64,000 nucleotides of DNA from Capsicum annuum (lineage: Eukaryota; Streptophyta; Magnoliopsida; Solanales; Solanaceae), in assembly GCF_002878395.1 (NCBI RefSeq), contig NC_061121.1, positions 136,310,669-136,374,668 on the forward strand, given 5' to 3'. Below the pieces are notes generated by a model. The model saw nothing but the letters and a program-made list of their open reading frames with translations. It was not told where the DNA came from and ran no database searches. This document shows positions 45,821-57,694 of this stretch, in pieces; the stretch's first letter is position 1; each line of letters opens with the position of its first letter. The translations under genes and the position numbers were made by a program.

Positions 45821-47244
45821 CGTGATTCAGCCAATTTTTAACCAAAATATAGTGTTTCTCTCAAGTTTCTCTCAAGAACAAGCTAGGGTTTTCAAATGGA
45901 GATTCAAATTCAATAGTCAAATTAAAGAATCTCTCCATCAATCTATATAAAATCAAGAACTAAGGTATGCACAGTGTTCATTCATGGATTTCTTTCATCC
46001 ATGAAGCCCAAAAATCAAGTTTTAAATCTTGTATTATGAATATTTTGTTGTGGGTTGACTATCTTCATGTGATTATGGTTGTATGATTTATAAATAGGAA
46101 TCTATATGTGTTGGTCATGAACCTATGCTAGTAGGTGGTCTGAAATATGTGAGATTGAGTTGAAATATGAAGTTATGTTGTATTAATTTGATGGTCATGC
46201 CTATGCCTTAAGTCATGCATTCTAGGTGTTTGATAAAATGCCTAAGAGAATAGAAATTATTCAATATTGCTTAATTGTGACCCAAGTGATAAATGAATGC
46301 TTTACCCTATGACCAAGATTGACTTCCATGATATTGTGTGCATTATAAATGGTTAAGGGAATGTCCATGAGATTAGGTTGATGAAAGTATGACATCTTTA
46401 TATGCAATTCCATTCATGTACAAGACTATGAAAACCATGTGCTTCATAAAATCCCCAAATTAATGTATTATGGATTATTGATATTGGTCATATGTTCAAA
46501 AAGTGTCAAGTCTTGCCAGTTTCATGCTATCAAGTCCTAGGGGTACTTGAACCCGATAATTTAATTGTGTGCCTTGAGCCAGTGTCATGTTTTCACAATA
46601 CTCTTATTTAAGCCATGATCAGTAGAATTTAGTCAGTCATGTGACTCAAGAAAACTCTGTAAACTATCACTCTAGTCTCATTCAGTAATCTTAGCAATCT
46701 CAAAAATCTCAGTGATCTCGGTCAATCATCATGTGTTAGTAGTATTTCGTCAGTCAACAAAAATCTAGTGAACTTAGTTCAATCTAGTTAATCAATAAAA
46801 TATATAACAGATCAGTCCAGCCTAGTATAAACTAGGAAATCAGTTCTGTGTCTGTTCAGTTGGGATTAGGATTCAGCACTGAGTGAACCCAGGGATGAGG
46901 ACACACACTGTCATCCAGTAGAGGGTGTGATCCTTAGTAGCAATCCCTGCATTCCAAAACTATGTATCCAGCGTAGGTTGAGATGTACCCTATGAGTCTA
47001 CATATTATACAACTCATTTGAGTTTTCCTACTATGAGGGGTTGATCGAAGAGCTCCCTATCATAGAGGGTTTACTCACAACTTGTCTTTACTCGTGGCAC
47101 AATACTGACATCCTTCCAGATGTGGTTACAGTTTGGACCCCACCAGTTTAGCTCTGGGGTATGTCAGTTAGATGATTACTTCCCACAGTTATAATTTCCG
47201 TCTCAGTCTTTGTAATAGAACCCAGATAGTTCTTCAGATTTTAA

Positions 47245-47445
47245 GACTATAAGATACAGTCAACTCATAATAGAATGGAACTTAGCTAGTTCTATCAAAA
47301 CCTAGACTATCAAATATAGTCACTCAGTATCAGTTATTTTAGTTTTACAACTATCAATATCTCATGTTATCAATATTCAGTTTCAGGACTATCAGATACA
47401 GTCAATCAGACCAGTTCTTCATAATTAGAACTATCAAAAATAGTC
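47245..47445 (+). repeat. Array of four small stem-loop motifs in X 5' LTR
   Basis: 17-base units at 47245, 47305, 47387 and 47429, of form GACTRT-N5-AYAGTC. Example: gactatcaaatatagtc has 6-bp complementary arms and a 5-base loop. The 3' LTR has the matching set at 53833, 53893, 53975 and 54017. Confidence 0.7.
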
Positions 47446-48163
47446 ATTCCTTTAATTGTAATATAACATCTATTTCTCAATACTCTATAGATTCAGTTAT
47501 TCAGTATCCCAATATTAGAACTTGGATATCAGTAAATCCATGTTATCAGAATTCATGAGTCAGTGTTATCACTATCTCAGTTATAGTTACGAGCTCATGC
47601 ATATATTCTCATGTTTATATTACTCAGTCAGTTAGTATTGTTCATGCACATGAACTAGTACATTTAGCCTACCTCTCTTGCATATCAGTATATTCAATCG
47701 TACTAACCCATTTGTTCTATGGTGTTTTACACCATAGGTTTAGAATCACGAGCTCTAAAGTATCCTTAGTAGATCAGATGTCCAGCAGCTAGACTAACAG
47801 TGAGTCCTCATCATTCGAGAATAGCATAATTATCTTATTACTTTATTATTTCAGTAGTTCAGAGTTAGTTGGCGACATGTCCCATCAACTCTACAGTTTT
47901 CAGATAGTTTTAAAGGCCTTTAGACTACAATATGTTTCAGACAGCTTACTTCAGTTTTGGGTATTGTGATACCCCATTACAGACATTATTTTATATTCAG
48001 TATTAGTTTAGCTTTGAACTTTATATCCTTATAGCTTACATTCTGCATATTTTAAGTATTTTATTCAGTGCTCAGTTACAGATCTCAGTCATGGATTAGC
48101 CTATGGTCCTTTTGGTTCATGAGCACCATATAGCATTTTGGGTACCAGATTCAGGCTACCAAC

Positions 48164-48184
48164 TTGGTATTAGAGCCTAAGGTT
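48164..48184 (+). promoter_or_regulatory. Primer binding site of X
   Basis: TGGTATTAGAGCCTAAGGTT, one base from the initiator Met tRNA core, three bases after the LTR end. Confidence 0.9.
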
Positions 48185-50962
48185 CAAAAATATCCTAGAT
48201 AGTCTGAAAAACAGTATCTAGTAGAGTTTTGTGCATGGGTGTGCTGTGCACAACACTTATGTGCAGGAGGCTATGAGATTTTTAGGAATAGTTTCCCTTC
48301 TTTCATGTCTCAGGTCAATAGAAAGATTCTCAAAGAAACTTATGTAGATTCTTATCATGAATCACTCATATGAACTTTACCTTACTTTCAAGGTAACAAA
48401 AATGGTAAAGCTTAAAGTCCTAGAGATAGGGCTTTCTCAGACAGTCCCCACAGACAGTTAGTATGGAATTGCCCACAAGCTCAAAAGTATCCCATCAATT
48501 CCGTTATGTTCCAAAGTTGTACAGCTCTTATTCATGATCATAAGAACTTAATGTCATCAGATCCCTTCTTAGAATCTAATGATAGCATATGACCTAGAAT
48601 TAGAAACATGAACTTAGGAGTTTAGCAGTAGTAGAGTTGGGATAACATTATCTAGTTTAAACAGAGTACGTATTCATGGGGACAGTTATACCAAAGTAAA
48701 TCCGTAGGCTTGAATAGTTCAAGCTAGCACTTAAGTTTATTAATTTGATACTAAGTATGAAGGTGTGGATGTGAATTAGGTGATGAAGTATTAGTAATCT
48801 ATGAAGAAACAGAAGCATATAATATGTTTAGTAAGGTAAGCATGTGTCAAACAGAGTGTAAGTATATGATGATGATTTTAGTTCAGTTCAGAGTTTAGTA
48901 AAGTATTCATAGAATTATGATAATTGCTTAAAGCTAAGGGGGAGATGATAGATCAAGTGACCAATTCAGGCTCTCAGATTCCAGTAGTAGTGCCAGTATG
49001 TATAGAAAAGCGGTAAGGGAAGATGATTCTCGACCCATCCTTGTTTCAGTGTAAAGTTGGTACTTCAGTCAGCATGATGCCTATGCATGCTTCACATCTC
49101 AGTTCCATGAACATAGCTTATATTCACACGCTTTCCATAGAATCATGTACGATTCCAGTTCCCAACGTAAGAAGTTCAATTCTATTCCCCTCAGTAATAC
49201 AAATCATGTCCCACAAATGGGGAAAACTCCAAACTCAGGTTATTCAGCGCCTGACTCATGTACATATATCATCTTTTATAGTATACTCAGCTTTAATGGC
49301 TTATGCTATGCCTCTACTGATCAGTTAAAATTAGACTCTGTTATGCATATCGTCATTTTAGACCTCTTGGTGAATCCATGATGTTTATATTCTATTCCTC
49401 AAGCTTCAGTCAAGTTTCAAGTTCAGATAGTGTCCATTCATACTTTAGGTCCTCCTAATTTAACCCTTTAGTGAGCTCTCTTTGTGAAAATAGTATGGTG
49501 GAGAGTAGTTGCTTAGATGGGAGAGAGTGGATGTTACATGTTAAGAGAATATTGTTGCATGTTTGATTTACATGAGGGTGTATTTATAAAGATAGGCTTT
49601 AATGTCATGTTAGTGTGCAAGTAAATGGCTAGGAAGAGGTTATCTTTAGAAGTTGGGAAAGTACAGAGTGTGAGTGTGCATTTAGATCTTTGAATTATGT
49701 CAGCCCCCATCGTGTAACTATCAAAATTTAGTTTCCATCCTAGTTACAGTATTAGTATTCAGTACTCAGTACTCAGTGTTCAGTCTCAAAATTCAGTACT
49801 TCAGTACTAGTCTAAACGTTTGTTATCAGAAACTAGTATTTCATCCTAGCTATATTCTTAGTTATGATTACAGTCTAGATTACCATCTTAGCTACAATAT
49901 CAGTCCTAGTCCTAGCCTAGTAATTGGGTCGGTAACTCTATTCAGTTTTAGGGTTTGCTTGACCATAGTGTACAATTATCAGATATTCATTTATCGGTAT
50001 TTCAGTACCTTAGTTTACAAACTATTCTAGAATTATGTTATACGCTTGGTCTTGCATTCTTAAATAATACAATTTTTCATAAAATTCATGCCTAGTTACC
50101 TCATGTTACACAGTCAGCCATTACCTTCTATGTATAATACTTTATAGTCTCAATCCAGCTATTCAGCCCAAGTACAGTTTAGTCTTACAGGACCAGTATT
50201 CAGCTATCAGCTATCCAGTTAATCAGATAAGTTAGTATATTTATACACTTGTGTTTAGTACCCATGTGAATCTTTTCAGTAGCCTCAGTTGCAGTGCAAG
50301 AGACTTAGTCATTTCATCTTAAATGGTGTTTGTAGGCCTCAACTCATCTTACCAAACTTTAGCCATGTGATGATTTTCTTATTCAATTGTCTTGTTTATA
50401 CAAGGACAAGATTTCCTTGTGCCCTAAAAACACTAGAACTCTATAGAAAGAGTGTTAAAGAAAGGCTCTAGTCGACCATAAGTTTTCGTCATGAGTTAGT
50501 CTATAAAACCAGAAAGTCAGCCTATTTGTCAGATGGACAAGTTTGCATGGTTTAGGTTTCTATCCCTTTAATCTATATGTACTATCCTGAGTCTCATGAA
50601 TGTAACCATTCTATATGAACCAACTATATAGGTGCAAGCTCATCCTGGTTCATGTATCATGCCTTAGTTTTAGATACCAGATATTCAATTAAGACACAGC
50701 TCGTAGATACCTTGTGTATCACTTCAGTTTTCTCAGAAACTCAGCCAAGTTAGTACTCTTCGAGGGACTGTCCCAAGGAGGAGATACACTATGAACCCCA
50801 AGACTTTCATGACAAGAACATCCCATTCTTTCTTTATGTAATGCATCCGATTTAGGAGTAGGGGGTACTCATAAGTTGACCCTCAAGTTTCTATCTCATC
50901 CGTGAGCCATGTATTTAGGGGCTCAATTTAGTTTATGATATTCAATTCACAGTATTCAGTTC
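48185..50962 (+). other. X internal region without recognisable gag, protease, RT or RNase H
   Basis: About 2.8 kb. The first 150 bases are a typical leader ('gtatctagtagagttttgtg', 'gcatgggtgtgctgtgcaca', 'cttatgtgcaggaggctatg'). After that I see only AT-rich sequence with 'cagtactcag' style short repeats (near 49745-49810) and no motif of the polyprotein. A purine-tract-like block CCCAAGGAGGAGATAC is at 50772-50787. Short ORFs here are unsupported. Confidence 0.6.
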
Positions 50963-51480
50963 ATGTATCACGTTCTAAGACTCAATCCATGTCATCCGTT
51001 ACAAACTCAGCTATGTTCTCATATTCCTATTCATATGTTTTTAATAAAGGATCTTGAGTTCGAGATTGGTGACTATGTCTATCTAAATATCTCTCCCATG
51101 AAAGGAGTGAAGAGGTTCGGTAAGAAGGGAAAGTTTGGTCCTCGATATATCGGTCTCATTAAAATTTTTAGTCGTTTTAGCGAGGTATCTTATGAGATTG
51201 AGTTGCCTTCAAATCTAGCCTCATTTCATCAAGTTTTCCATGTCTCTTTGCTGAAAAAGTGCATAGGTGACCCAACAATTGTAGTCACTATTTAGAGCAT
51301 AGGTATCAGAATGGCCTATCTTATGAAGAGATTCCAATCGAAACCCTAGACTATTAGATTCGAAAACTAAGGAACAAAAAAGTTTCTCAAGTCAAAGTTC
51401 CTTGGCGAAATCAGTCCATTGAGGGAGCTACTTGGGAAGCAGAAGCAGAAATATGTACCAAGTATCCTTACCTCTTCTCC
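50963..51480 (+). pseudogene. X integrase C-terminus with chromodomain-like tail
   Basis: ORF 50963-51295 reads DLEFEIGDYVYLNISPMKGV, RFGKKGKFGPRYIGLIKIFS, VSYEIELPSNLASFHQVFHV and SLLKKCIGDPT, the GPY/F module of chromovirus integrase. After a stop and frameshifts, 51330-51480 reads IRKLRNKKVSQVKVPWRNQS, EGATWEAEAEICTKYPYLF, the chromodomain-like tail. The N-terminal residues of the ORF (before DLEFE) are not integrase. The catalytic core is absent. Confidence 0.85.
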
Positions 51481-51899
51481 ACAAACTCAAACTCAACCCA
51501 AGGTAGTAGCTTTCCTTACATCTTATTCAGTTTCATGTTCAAGTTCCAGTTACAAACCAATTTCATGCTCAGATTCCTATTTTAAACTTGGTATCCATTC
51601 ACCATTGCATATTCAATCATATGTTCATACATCAGATCAATCATTCATTAAAGTATCAGCTTAGTTAAGTAACCATGCATTAGACATCCATTCTCTTTGT
51701 GAGAAACTCAGTTATCAGAAATCTCAGTTATGTATTCATGAGTCAGTTCAGTCATAAAACCATGCATCAGATATGCATGCTCAGCATGAATCTCAGAAAT
51801 ACCATTCATGTAGTTATGTTTCAATTGTTCATATTCATTATGTACCTCATCTTATCACTTCTCCCATCTCAATCAGTCTCATTCGAGGATGACTGTTCC
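51481..51899 (+). other. X 3' non-coding spacer
   Basis: Sequence between integrase and purine tract, with repeated 'ttcagttatc'/'catgcatcag' words. Homologous on the opposite strand to Y 41210-41700. No gene. Confidence 0.55.
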
Positions 51900-51913
51900 C
51901 AAGGGGGAGATAT
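51900..51913 (+). promoter_or_regulatory. Polypurine tract of X
   Basis: CAAGGGGGAGATAT directly before the 3' LTR, the plus-strand primer. Confidence 0.85.
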
Positions 51914-54732
51914 TATAATACCCCGTACTTCTACCTAGCTTAAAATCATCCCAAAAATATTAAAGATTTTATTTAAAGATGAATACACTTTTATACATGT
52001 TGTATTTTTAAGATTTTTAATTTTTATCATGTGGAAAATTGAATAAGTCTTCCATCGATACCAAATTCACCCGAATTCGACACCTAGGCAAGGAGTTAGA
52101 GCCTTTTTAGTGAGACAGTGTATCATCTGAGCCAACCGAGCCATCTTAAATGGCAATTATCAATTTCCAATATTGCTCAGCAATAGTGGCACATTGTGCC
52201 AAACTTCCAGGTTGCAAAAAAAGTGGCAATGCGATAACCCCGCATCGTGCCACCATACGGATTCCTAATTTTCCAATTCCAGTGACTTGGCGTGATAGTG
52301 GTGCGTCGCGCCAAGGATGAAGATTAGAAAATTTTCACAAAAATTAAAATATGCGTTCAAGGGTTAAAAGGGTCAATTTCTCACCCCTATATAAACCCGA
52401 TAACACGTGATTCAGCCATTTTTCACCTAAAATATAGTATTTCTCTCAAGTTTCTCTCAAGAACAAGCTAGGGTTTTCAATTGGGGATTCAAATTGAATA
52501 CTCAAATTCAAGAATCTCTCCGTCAATCTTAATAGAATCAATAACTAAAGTATGCATAGTATTCATTCATGGATTCCTTTCATCCATGAAGCCCAAGAAT
52601 CAAGTTTTAAATCTTGTATTATGAATATTTTGTTGTGGGGTTGATTATGTTCATGTGATTATGGTTGTATGAACCCCAAATTGAAATCTCTATGTGTTTT
52701 TCATGAACCTATTCTAGTAGGTAGTCTGAAACATATGAAATTTAGTTGAAATATGTAGTTTTGTTGTATTAATTTGATGGCCATGCCTATGCCTTAAGTC
52801 ATACATCCAAGGTGGTTGATAAAATACCTAAGAGAATAGAAATTATACAATATAGCTTAATTGTGTCCCAAGTGATAAATACATGCTTTACCCGATGACT
52901 AAGAATGACTTCCATGATATTGTGTGCATTATGAATGGTTAAGGGAATGTCCATGAGATTAGGTTGATGAAAGTATGACATGTTTATATGTAATTCTATT
53001 CATCTACAAGACTATGATAACCATGTGCTTCATGACATCTCCAAATTAATGTATTATGGATTGTTGATATTGGTCATGTGTTCAAGATGTGTCAAGTCTT
53101 CTCAGATTCATGCTATCGAGTCCTGGGGGTAGTTGTACCCGACAAATTACTTGTGTGCCTAGAGCCAGTATTATTTTTTTATGATACTCTCAGTCAAGCC
53201 ATGATTAGTAGAATTTAGTCAGTCGTATGACTTAAAAAAACTTAGTAAACTTAGTATCATTCCAGTCTCATTCAGTAATCTTAGTAATCTCAGAAATCTC
53301 AGTGATCTCGGTCAGTCATCATGTCTCAGTAGTATTGCATAAATAAACAAAAATCCAATGAACTCAATTAAATCTAGTTAATCAGTAAAATTAGTAATAG
53401 ATCATTCCAGCCTAGTATGAACCAGGAAATCAATTCTGTGTCGATTCAGTTGGGAGTAGGATTCAGCACTGAGTGAACCCAGGGACGAGGACACACACTG
53501 TCATCCAGTAGAGGGTGTGATCCTTAGTAGCAATCCCTGCGTTCCAAAACTATGTAGCCAGTATAGGTTGAAATGTACCCTATGAGTCTACAGATTATTA
53601 AACTCATTTGAATTTTCCTACTAAGAGGGGTTGATGGAAGAGCTCTCTGTCAGAGAGTGTTTACTCACAGCTTGTCTTTACCTGTGGCACGATACTGACA
53701 CGTTCCAGCTAGGGTTACATATTGGACCTCAGCATTCAGTTTCGGGGCATATCGGTTAGATGATTACTTCCTACAGTTACAATTTTAGTCTCAGTCTCTG
53801 TAATAGAACTCAGATAGTTCTTTAGATTTTAGAACTGTCAGATACAATCAACTCTAAACAATATGGAACTCACATAGTTCCATCAGAACCTAGACTATCA
53901 GATACAGTCACTCTGTATCATTTATTTTAGTTATATAGCTATCAATATCTCATGTTATCTGTATTCAATTTCAGGACTATTAGATACAGTCAATCAGACC
54001 AGTTCTTCATAATCAGAACTATCAAAAATAGTTATTTCTTTAATTGAAATATAACATCAGTTCCTCAGTACTCTATAGAATCAGTTATTTAGTATCCTAA
54101 TATTAGAACTTTGATATCAATAAATCTATGTTATCAGAATTCATGAGTCAGTGTTATCATGATCTCAATTATAGTTATGTACTCAAGCATGCATTCTCAC
54201 ATTCATGTTATTCAGTAAATTAGTATTATTCATGCATATGAACCATTGCATTTAGCCCACCTCACTTGCATACCAGTACATTCAATCGTACTGATGTATT
54301 TATGGCATGGTATTTTATACCATAGGTTTAGAAGTACAAGCTCCCGATCATCCTTAGTAGATTAGATATTCAGTATCCAAACTAACAGTGAGTTCTCGTC
54401 ATTCGAGGATAGCAAGATTATTTTATTACTTTTTTATTTCTATAGTTCAGAGTTAGTTGGGGACATATCCCATCAACTCTATAGTTTTTAGATAGTTTTA
54501 GAGGCTTTCAAACTACATTATAGTTTTTGGGTATTATGATACCCTATTACAGACATTATTTTATATTCAGTATTAGTTCAGTTTTGAACCTTATGGCCTT
54601 ACATCTTACATTCTGCATATTTAAAGTATATTATTCAGTGCTCAGTTACAAATATCAATCGTAGGTCAGCTTGTGGTCCTTTGGAGTCATGAGCATCGTA
54701 TAGTATTTCGGGTACCAGATTTGGGGCGTACA
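51914..54732 (+). repeat. 3' LTR of X
   Basis: 2.8 kb and uninterrupted, so it serves as reference for the split 5' LTR. TATA box at 52387-52395. It ends ggggcgtaca. By eye many substitutions separate it from the 5' LTR, so X is old. Confidence 0.95.
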
Positions 54733-55391
54733 CTTGGCGGTTTACAATTTTGGTTCCCTTTATTAATGGAACTTTGGTCATTTAGACTTGTCTAAATGAC
54801 ACTCCATGGCCAACCCACCTCATTAAGGTCATTGGAGTCATTTTGTCTTTCTTTTGTAATATACTATATATAGTCTCTTTTTTGTCTTTTTTCATTAACT
54901 TATGAATGATGAATGTATGAAACATTACAAATCCTCTCTCCTAAGCGTAGAACACCTTAGTGTAGTTTTTAGATAAGGCTTGGAAAATCCATCTTAGTAT
55001 AGGTCTTGGAAAAGCTAATGTTGACCTTTGCTTTGAAACGATGGTTCTTGAGGTGAATTGATGTTATTACATTCAATAGGAGTTCATTTTGAAATACACT
55101 TGGTTCTTAATCTTGTAATAATCTTGGTCTCACTTGTTGTGTTGTTCTTGTTTCCTACTCTCGGCCATGTGGTGTTCTTGTAGACTAAGTTATTGTTCTT
55201 CTTGTTCTTTATTTTATGTATTTTTAATCTAGTTTGGTTGAATGTAAAATAGGTGTTAAACACCTTGTTGTCATCTCTTTTTTGTTTTTATTGTGAATCT
55301 AAGAGTTGGTCACCAAAGAGGTCCTCAGGTTCTTGAACTTGTTGACTAATTTTGGTGTTTGTTTTATTCTTCCCTTGTATTTATCGTATCA
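54733..55391 (+). repeat. 5' LTR of E, second piece
   Basis: Aligns with 59134-59879: 'ttttggttccctttattaat', 'taaatgacactccatg', 'ctatatatagtctcttt' (TATA-like at 54864-54872), 'aacaccttagtgtagttt', 'gttggtcaccaaagaggtcc'. It ends in gtatca at 55391. Confidence 0.95.
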
Positions 55392-55410
55392 TTTTGTATC
55401 ATAGAATAGA
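55392..55410 (+). promoter_or_regulatory. Primer binding site of E (decayed)
   Basis: ttttgtatcatagaatag follows the LTR end. It resembles the TGGTATCAGAG site with two changes. Confidence 0.6.
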
Positions 55411-56531
55411 TTGATATTGTTCCCACAACATCAATCTTGGGCTCGTAAACTTGTAAATAAAAAAAAAGGTGTTAGAAAAATAAAAAATCAAAAAGATGTC
55501 AACTTGTCCATTTTTGCCTCTTGGCCAAAATTGCGTTGTTGTTGTTGTTTTGGCCTAGATTTATCTCTAGATCTACGTGTGTGTTTCTTTCTTAGTTGTT
55601 TTTTGTGTTGGTTTTATTTCTCTGTAACACTTCTTGAGTCTTAATCCAAGTTCTTGAGCAAAGTTTCAAGTTTTGTGGTGGTAATTGTTGGACGGCTTGT
55701 TGTTGTTGTTCTTGGAGTTCATCTTGTTGTGTTGAGGAAGTAGTTTCAAATTGTTGTTTGATCTTGAAACAAGAAAAGAAGAGTGATACCTTTGTTTGTC
55801 TTGGAAACATCCTCAAGATATCATCAAAGTTGTAAAAGAACAAAAGACATCCCAAAAGTCCAGTTACTACAAAAGAGTAAGACCACTTTTCTAGGTTGCC
55901 CAAAAGGGTAAAGGGGACAAGACATTGAAAAAGGTTGTGTTTCCAAATTTCCACAAGTAGGTGAAAGACTATTGAATCTTAAAAAGGGAGTCCAAGACCT
56001 TGTTTGCCTATACCTTAGATGAAACCTCTTCATCTAAATGTGAAATTAAACAACTAAATTCTTGAAAGAAAAATTTTTAAACTTCAACAACATTTCAATG
56101 ACCAATAATCGAGTGCCACACCATCATAAGCTCAAGAATTGGAACTCCAAGTTTCTTTTCTTTGTTCTATTGGTTTAAACTTTATTGACTGTTATACTAA
56201 TTGGCCCCTAGTAAATACCTACTAAGTTGTAAATTAATTTTTGAGTACGTTATTTTTGTGCTTTTCTCATTTTTAACTTGTAATAACTTCTTTGTTTCAA
56301 GTTTGTAAGTAAATTTTGTTTTTTTGTGTATTGAGTTGATCAAACAAGAATCCTTTCTGGACGCCAACTAGAATTGACATCCTATTGACTACTGGAGTTT
56401 AAGGAACTTTCAATATTCGTCGCTCTAATTGTGAGAATTACAAAGGTGAGTGTGTACGAGTGTTGATGAGGAGCTTTTACTACTAATCTTGTTTGTTCAT
56501 TATGTAGGTACAAAGGTAATATAAGGGGAAC
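55411..56531 (+). other. E leader region, no gene seen
   Basis: About 1.1 kb between primer site and first readable frame. Short ORFs on both strands (55411-55644 plus, 55592-55954 minus) have no family resemblance. 'gttgttgttgtt' runs occur near 55535 and 55697. It may contain leader and packaging sequences. Confidence 0.5.
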
Positions 56532-57124
56532 ATGTATTCGATATTCGAAGATTATTGTGACTAAAACATGGGATACTATGATTGTAGTGAGGGGTTTTGT
56601 GGTTATGAAGTTGAGGGAGATTGCGGCGGCTATGAAAATAGACATGATCAAAACTTGGGAAGATTTGAGGGCACAGTTTTAGGGGAGAAAATGAGGGAAA
56701 TAAAGTACCTAGTGCTTATGATGAATTTGGAGATGATGTAGGACCTTGTGATGATTCTTATGATGACATTGGGGCATGTGAGGAGTCTTATAATTCCTAC
56801 TCTGAACCTAGATTTGGTGTTAAGTATAACCTTTTCATTCGCAAAGCTTATGAGGGCTATGATGAGAGTACACGTGAGGAGGGTGAAAATTCATTTTCTT
56901 CACCTTGTAGTACTTCTTATCAAGATCGACATGGTGTTAATGGTTATCCTAGATATAGTAGAGGTTAACCCACGAGAAGAAGAGGATATGCATATCCAAA
57001 ACTGACTGGTAATTATGTGTCTTACAATGTTAATTTGGGAAGCAGTGTAAACTCCAGAAAGGTGACCATTTGTGTGATACCGGGCTACCTCATTGTGTTA
57101 AATGATAGGTACTTTTGTAACTAG
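56532..57124 (+). pseudogene. E ORF1, Tyr/Gly/Asp-rich protein of unknown function
   Basis: From the ATG at 56532 the frame reads MYSIFEDYCD, stop, NMGYYDCSEGFCGYEVEGDC, GGYENRHDQNLGRF, a frameshift near 56690, then EGNKVPSAYDEFGDDVGPCD, DSYDDIGACEESYNSYSEPR, FGVKYNLFIRKAYEGYDEST and YQDRHGVNGYPRYSRG, a stop at 56966, and PTRRRGYAYPKLTGNYVSYN up to the stop at 57122. The long coherent composition suggests a real former protein. Its position suggests a gag-like role, but I recognise no domain. The longer open frame at 56748-57005 is a shadow. Confidence 0.55.
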
Positions 57125-57694
57125 ATCCTTTTATCCATGGTTGACTACTTGGGGTTGTTTTGAGAGCCTTTACTTGTTCTATACTTCTTGGATGGGTTTA
57201 AGGTTACCGAAAGGGTGAGGGTTGTCTTCTCCTAATTTGATTACCATGAGGAGGTGTGGTGCAATGTTTTTCCCTTAAGCTATAGTCAAATGAGCTTGGG
57301 TGCCAATTGATTTACACAACTTAAAGTTCCAAGTATGCAAAATTAGCCTAATGTTGTAAGAGACCAATGGTGAAATTGCCTTGTGATGTACATTTTGTCT
57401 GGGCTGCAAAGAGAAGTGCTCACCTACTCCTATCCGAATAATGATGAGAGATAAAATATTAGGAGGAGTAAGGGTGTGCAAGGTGGTAATCCAATATTAG
57501 AAAAATGAGAGGTTTTGTGGAGCGAAGTGAGGGGATTGCCACCAAACCGAGCTAACATTGTTTGTCCTTCTATTTCTAAAGTCATTTATGTAGGTACTAA
57601 CATGGCTAGCGAAGGAGAGAAATGCTAATTTACTTCCCAAGCTTGTGGAGGACCTTCACAACACGAAAAAAGAGAGTCTACTCAAGAACTTTAA
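57125..57694 (+). other. E internal region between ORF1 and ORF2
   Basis: About 570 bases with many stops in all plus frames. Short coherent pieces (RANIVCPSISKVIYVGTNMA near 57545-57605) suggest that ORF2 once started earlier. No motif recognised. Confidence 0.4.

Larger units (their letters stand above)
45816..48161 (+). repeat. 5' LTR of X, remaining piece
   Basis: Aligns with 52401-54732 to its end at gggtaccagattcaggctac. It is followed by the primer site, which proves that it is the 5' LTR. A series of small hairpin motifs lies at 47245-47445. Confidence 0.95.
37690..54732 (+). mobile_element. Ty3/gypsy element X with 2.8-kb LTRs, 5' LTR split by element Y
   Basis: The 5' LTR is in two pieces (37690-38190 and 45816-48161), the internal region is 48162-51913 and the 3' LTR is 51914-54732. 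A Met-type primer site and a purine tract are present. The only recognisable coding part is the integrase C-terminus with a chromodomain-like tail. The insertion site in E shows no clear 5-bp duplication: left flank gggccac, right flank cttggcgg, while the unbroken LTR of E reads gggtcacactatgtgg. Confidence 0.85.

Noticed and set aside
50963..51295. Chromodomain-like tail of X as a captured host chromodomain gene
   Set aside because: The GPY/F module and tail match the gypsy integrase C-terminus seen also in A and A2, followed by spacer and purine tract in the usual order.
37685..54737. Five-base target duplication of X in E
   Set aside because: The bases beside the LTR tips (gccac on the left, cttgg on the right) do not match. 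With other possible LTR ends (tacac) the match is only partial, so I do not claim it.
55592..55954. 120-codon minus ORF with Gln-rich stretch
   Set aside because: The Gln run is the reverse complement of a gtt repeat in E's leader. No homology is recognised and the element's coding strand is plus.
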